The position numbers were made by a program, and so were the translations under genes. This document shows positions 6,017-7,754 of a stretch of 7,754 nucleotides of DNA, piece by piece (within the stretch, counting starts at the first letter, position 1; each line of letters begins with the position of its first letter). The DNA comes from Candidatus Eiseniibacteriota bacterium. GTDB taxonomy: Bacteria; Eisenbacteria; RBG-16-71-46. The notes under the pieces were generated by a model, which was given only the letters and a program-made list of their open reading frames with translations, did not search any database and was not told the origin of the DNA. The stretch is from positions 1-7,754 of the forward strand of contig JAIOPA010000261.1 of NCBI GenBank assembly GCA_021414165.1, written 5' to 3'.

Positions 6017-6468
6017 ATGCGGACCCGCACTTCCCCGTCACGGATCGTGACGCTGTAGAGCTTGAGCGCGGCTCGCTTGGGGCCCGAGACCACCTTGCCG
6101 TCGAGCGCGTAGCGGCCGCCATCGCACGGACACACGATCTGCTTCTTGGCCGCGTCGTAGTCGAGGATGCAGCGCAGGTGCGTGCACACCGCCGACGGCG
6201 CGATGACCCGGCGCGCGTCCACACGCAGCACGTAGAACGGGGTCACGCCGTGCTTCACGAGCACGGCCTCGCCGATCTTCAACTCGGCCATGCGAGCCAC
6301 TCGCACCACCCGGTCCCCGGTCGCTTCATGCGAGACCGGGGGTTTCAGGTAGCTCGCCAGCGCCATCCCGACGCCGACGATCCACAGGATCAGGAACGCT
6401 CGTGCGAAGCCCATCCACACGCCGGGCTGCCTTCCCAGCGTGCCCTTGACCACCCCTCGCTCCTGCAT
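6013..6468 (-). CDS. Rieske-type iron-sulfur protein with altered cluster motif (151 aa)
   Basis: This is the first gene of the operon. The product should carry a [2Fe-2S] cluster and pass electrons between quinol/cytochrome b and the c-type cytochromes on the periplasmic side. An uncleaved N-terminal membrane helix at about 18-40 anchors it, and there is no twin-arginine motif in front of the helix. The Rieske fold follows, with motif 1 CTHLRC (95-100), motif 2 CPCDGG (113-118) and the typical tail ALDGKVVSGP (121-130). Against the family pattern CTHLGC...CPCHG, the ligands C95, H97 and C113 and the disulfide pair C100/C115 are kept. The second ligand histidine is Asp116 (codon GAT, 6121-6123), and the Gly before C100 is Arg99. 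The start is fixed by GGGGAGG 5 bases upstream. Its identity is firm from fold, motif and operon. Whether it holds a normal Rieske cluster is open. Confidence 0.93.
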   Translation of the reverse strand: MQERGVVKGTLGRQPGVWMGFARAFLILWIVGVGMALASYLKPPVSHEATGDRVVRVARMAELKIGEAVLVKHGVTPFYVLRVDARRVIAPSAVCTHLRCILDYDAAKKQIVCPCDGGRYALDGKVVSGPKRAALKLYSVTIRDGEVRVRI

Positions 6469-6473
6469 CGCGT

Positions 6474-6480
6474 CCTCCCC
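6474..6480 (-). promoter_or_regulatory. Shine-Dalgarno site of the Rieske gene
   Basis: On the minus strand GGGGAGG stands 5 bases before the ATG at 6468. It is the strongest ribosome binding site of the operon, whereas the next two genes rely on stop/start overlaps. This fits 6468 as the point where ribosomes load for the whole set. Confidence 0.8.
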
Positions 6481-6560
6481 TGCACGTCACTCGCTCGCGT
6501 GACTCGCGTATGCAGAAAGCAATGCATGTGCCCCAAGCACAGGTGGCCTAAAGGTGGAGT

Positions 6561-6593
6561 CCGCATGCGCGCGCAGACGCAGAGCCGCATGCG
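6561..6593. repeat. Direct repeat of CCGCATGCG, 24-bp period
   Basis: CCGCATGCG occurs at 6561-6569 and again at 6585-6593. Each copy contains the 8-bp palindrome CGCATGCG. The pair lies about 95-125 bases upstream of the Rieske start and could be a paired regulator site, but such words are not rare in GC-rich DNA. Confidence 0.35.
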
Positions 6594-6623
6594 AGCGATG
6601 CGTGTAAGTGCTTTGTATTCGGC

Positions 6624-6640
6624 GTTCGCCCGTGGCGAAC
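6624..6640. promoter_or_regulatory. Dyad GTTCGCC-CGT-GGCGAAC (possible operator)
   Basis: A perfect 7-bp inverted repeat with a 3-base centre lies about 155 bases upstream of the Rieske start codon. It has no adjacent T tract on either strand, so a protein-binding site is a better guess than a terminator. The cognate regulator is unknown. Confidence 0.4.
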
Positions 6641-6692
6641 CGCGAGTGCATCCGCAAGAACACGGAGCTCGGCCTGCGTGGCGGCCCGCATA

Positions 6693-6713
6693 CGCGTGAC
6701 AGGCTGTCATGCG
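6693..6713. promoter_or_regulatory. Dyad centred on TGACAGGCTGTCA (possible operator)
   Basis: TGACAG and CTGTCA form a perfect inverted repeat around one central G (6697-6709). The symmetry extends four more positions each side with only one G-T wobble, giving 21 bp. Odd-length dyads of this size between genes are typical of dimeric repressor sites. It lies roughly 225-245 bases upstream of the Rieske start and downstream of the dehydrogenase terminator, so it would most plausibly serve the cytochrome operon. Confidence 0.45.
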
Positions 6714-6773
6714 CGCGCGCGTCATTGGCAGAGTGAACATGCTTCCGCGCGCGGCGCGCAGCGTCATCCGTTG

Positions 6774-6813
6774 GGATAGCAGAAGGCCGGGAACGCTTGC
6801 GGCGTTCCCGGCC
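6774..6813 (-). terminator. Intrinsic terminator after the dehydrogenase gene
   Basis: On the minus strand a perfect 12-bp stem (6802-6813 with 6785-6796, loop of 5) begins 22 bases after the stop codon at 6836-6838. It is followed by TTCTGC. The stem GGCCGGGAACGC is strong and the T tract is short, as in the other terminator of this window. It separates the dehydrogenase from the cytochrome operon. Confidence 0.85.
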
Positions 6814-6835
6814 CCTGGACTGCGTGCGACGGTGA

Positions 6836-7754
<919 letters not shown>

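Larger units (their letters stand above)
6469..6835. other. Intergenic region upstream of the cytochrome operon
   Basis: These 367 bases hold no convincing gene. From right to left they contain the dehydrogenase terminator (6774-6813), a near-perfect 21-bp dyad (6693-6713), an alternating GC run (6711-6721), a 7+3+7 dyad (6624-6640), two copies of CCGCATGCG (6561-6569, 6585-6593), and the Rieske ribosome binding site. The operon promoter must lie here unless transcription reads through from the dehydrogenase. A weak minus-strand candidate is TTGGGG (6531-6536), 17 bases before GCATAC (6508-6513). Its -10 match is poor and I would not rely on it. Confidence 0.5.

Noticed and set aside
6711..6721. 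Alternating GC run as a Z-DNA or replication signal
   Set aside because: Eleven bases of GC alternation is unremarkable in DNA of this composition, and no origin-like boxes accompany it.

Overview
This is a GC-rich bacterial window (roughly two thirds G+C by eye) with no RNA gene, CRISPR array or insertion sequence that I can see. The combination of high GC, periplasmic multiheme cytochromes and a secreted protein ending in a FlgD-like/type IX-sorting-like Ig domain suggests a high-GC lineage near the FCB group (Candidatus Eisenbacteria or a similar phylum). That placement is an inference, not something the sequence proves.

Layout. On the plus strand, 62-610 encodes a small secreted protein of unknown function, closed by a strong intrinsic terminator (631-665). 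Next, 768-1703 encodes a secreted protein with a SnoaL/NTF2-like region and a C-terminal Ig-like sorting-type domain. On the minus strand, converging on it with a 4-base gap, is a tight four-gene operon read from 6468 down to 1708: a Rieske-type iron-sulfur protein, a fused cytochrome b (b6/subunit IV type), a 9-heme cytochrome c with a C-terminal membrane anchor, and an 18-heme cytochrome c with an N-terminal membrane anchor and a NapC/NrfH-like head. The first three genes are joined by ATGA stop/start overlaps and the last by a 5-base gap. Upstream lies a 367-base intergenic region with two clear dyads and a terminator for the next gene. That gene, at the right edge, is a minus-strand 3' portion of a CoA-acylating methylmalonate-semialdehyde dehydrogenase.

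How the genes work together. The operon encodes a membrane complex of the Rieske/cytochrome b kind in which cytochrome f/c1 is replaced by two large multiheme cytochromes (27 CXXCH sites in total). The main interest is that the Rieske/cyt b core departs from the canonical design at several functional positions. Cytochrome b keeps the two histidines of heme bL (H116, H216), but both heme bH ligands are replaced (R130 and T231). The Qo-site PEWY motif reads PPWY. The Rieske protein has Asp (D116) where the second cluster histidine should be (CPCD instead of CPCH), and its first motif is CTHLRC rather than CTHLGC. Together these changes argue against an ordinary proton-motive Q cycle. They suggest a remodelled complex that moves electrons between the quinone pool and a long periplasmic heme wire, possibly through the NapC-like head of the 18-heme subunit. 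The residue changes are read directly; the functional interpretation is inference.
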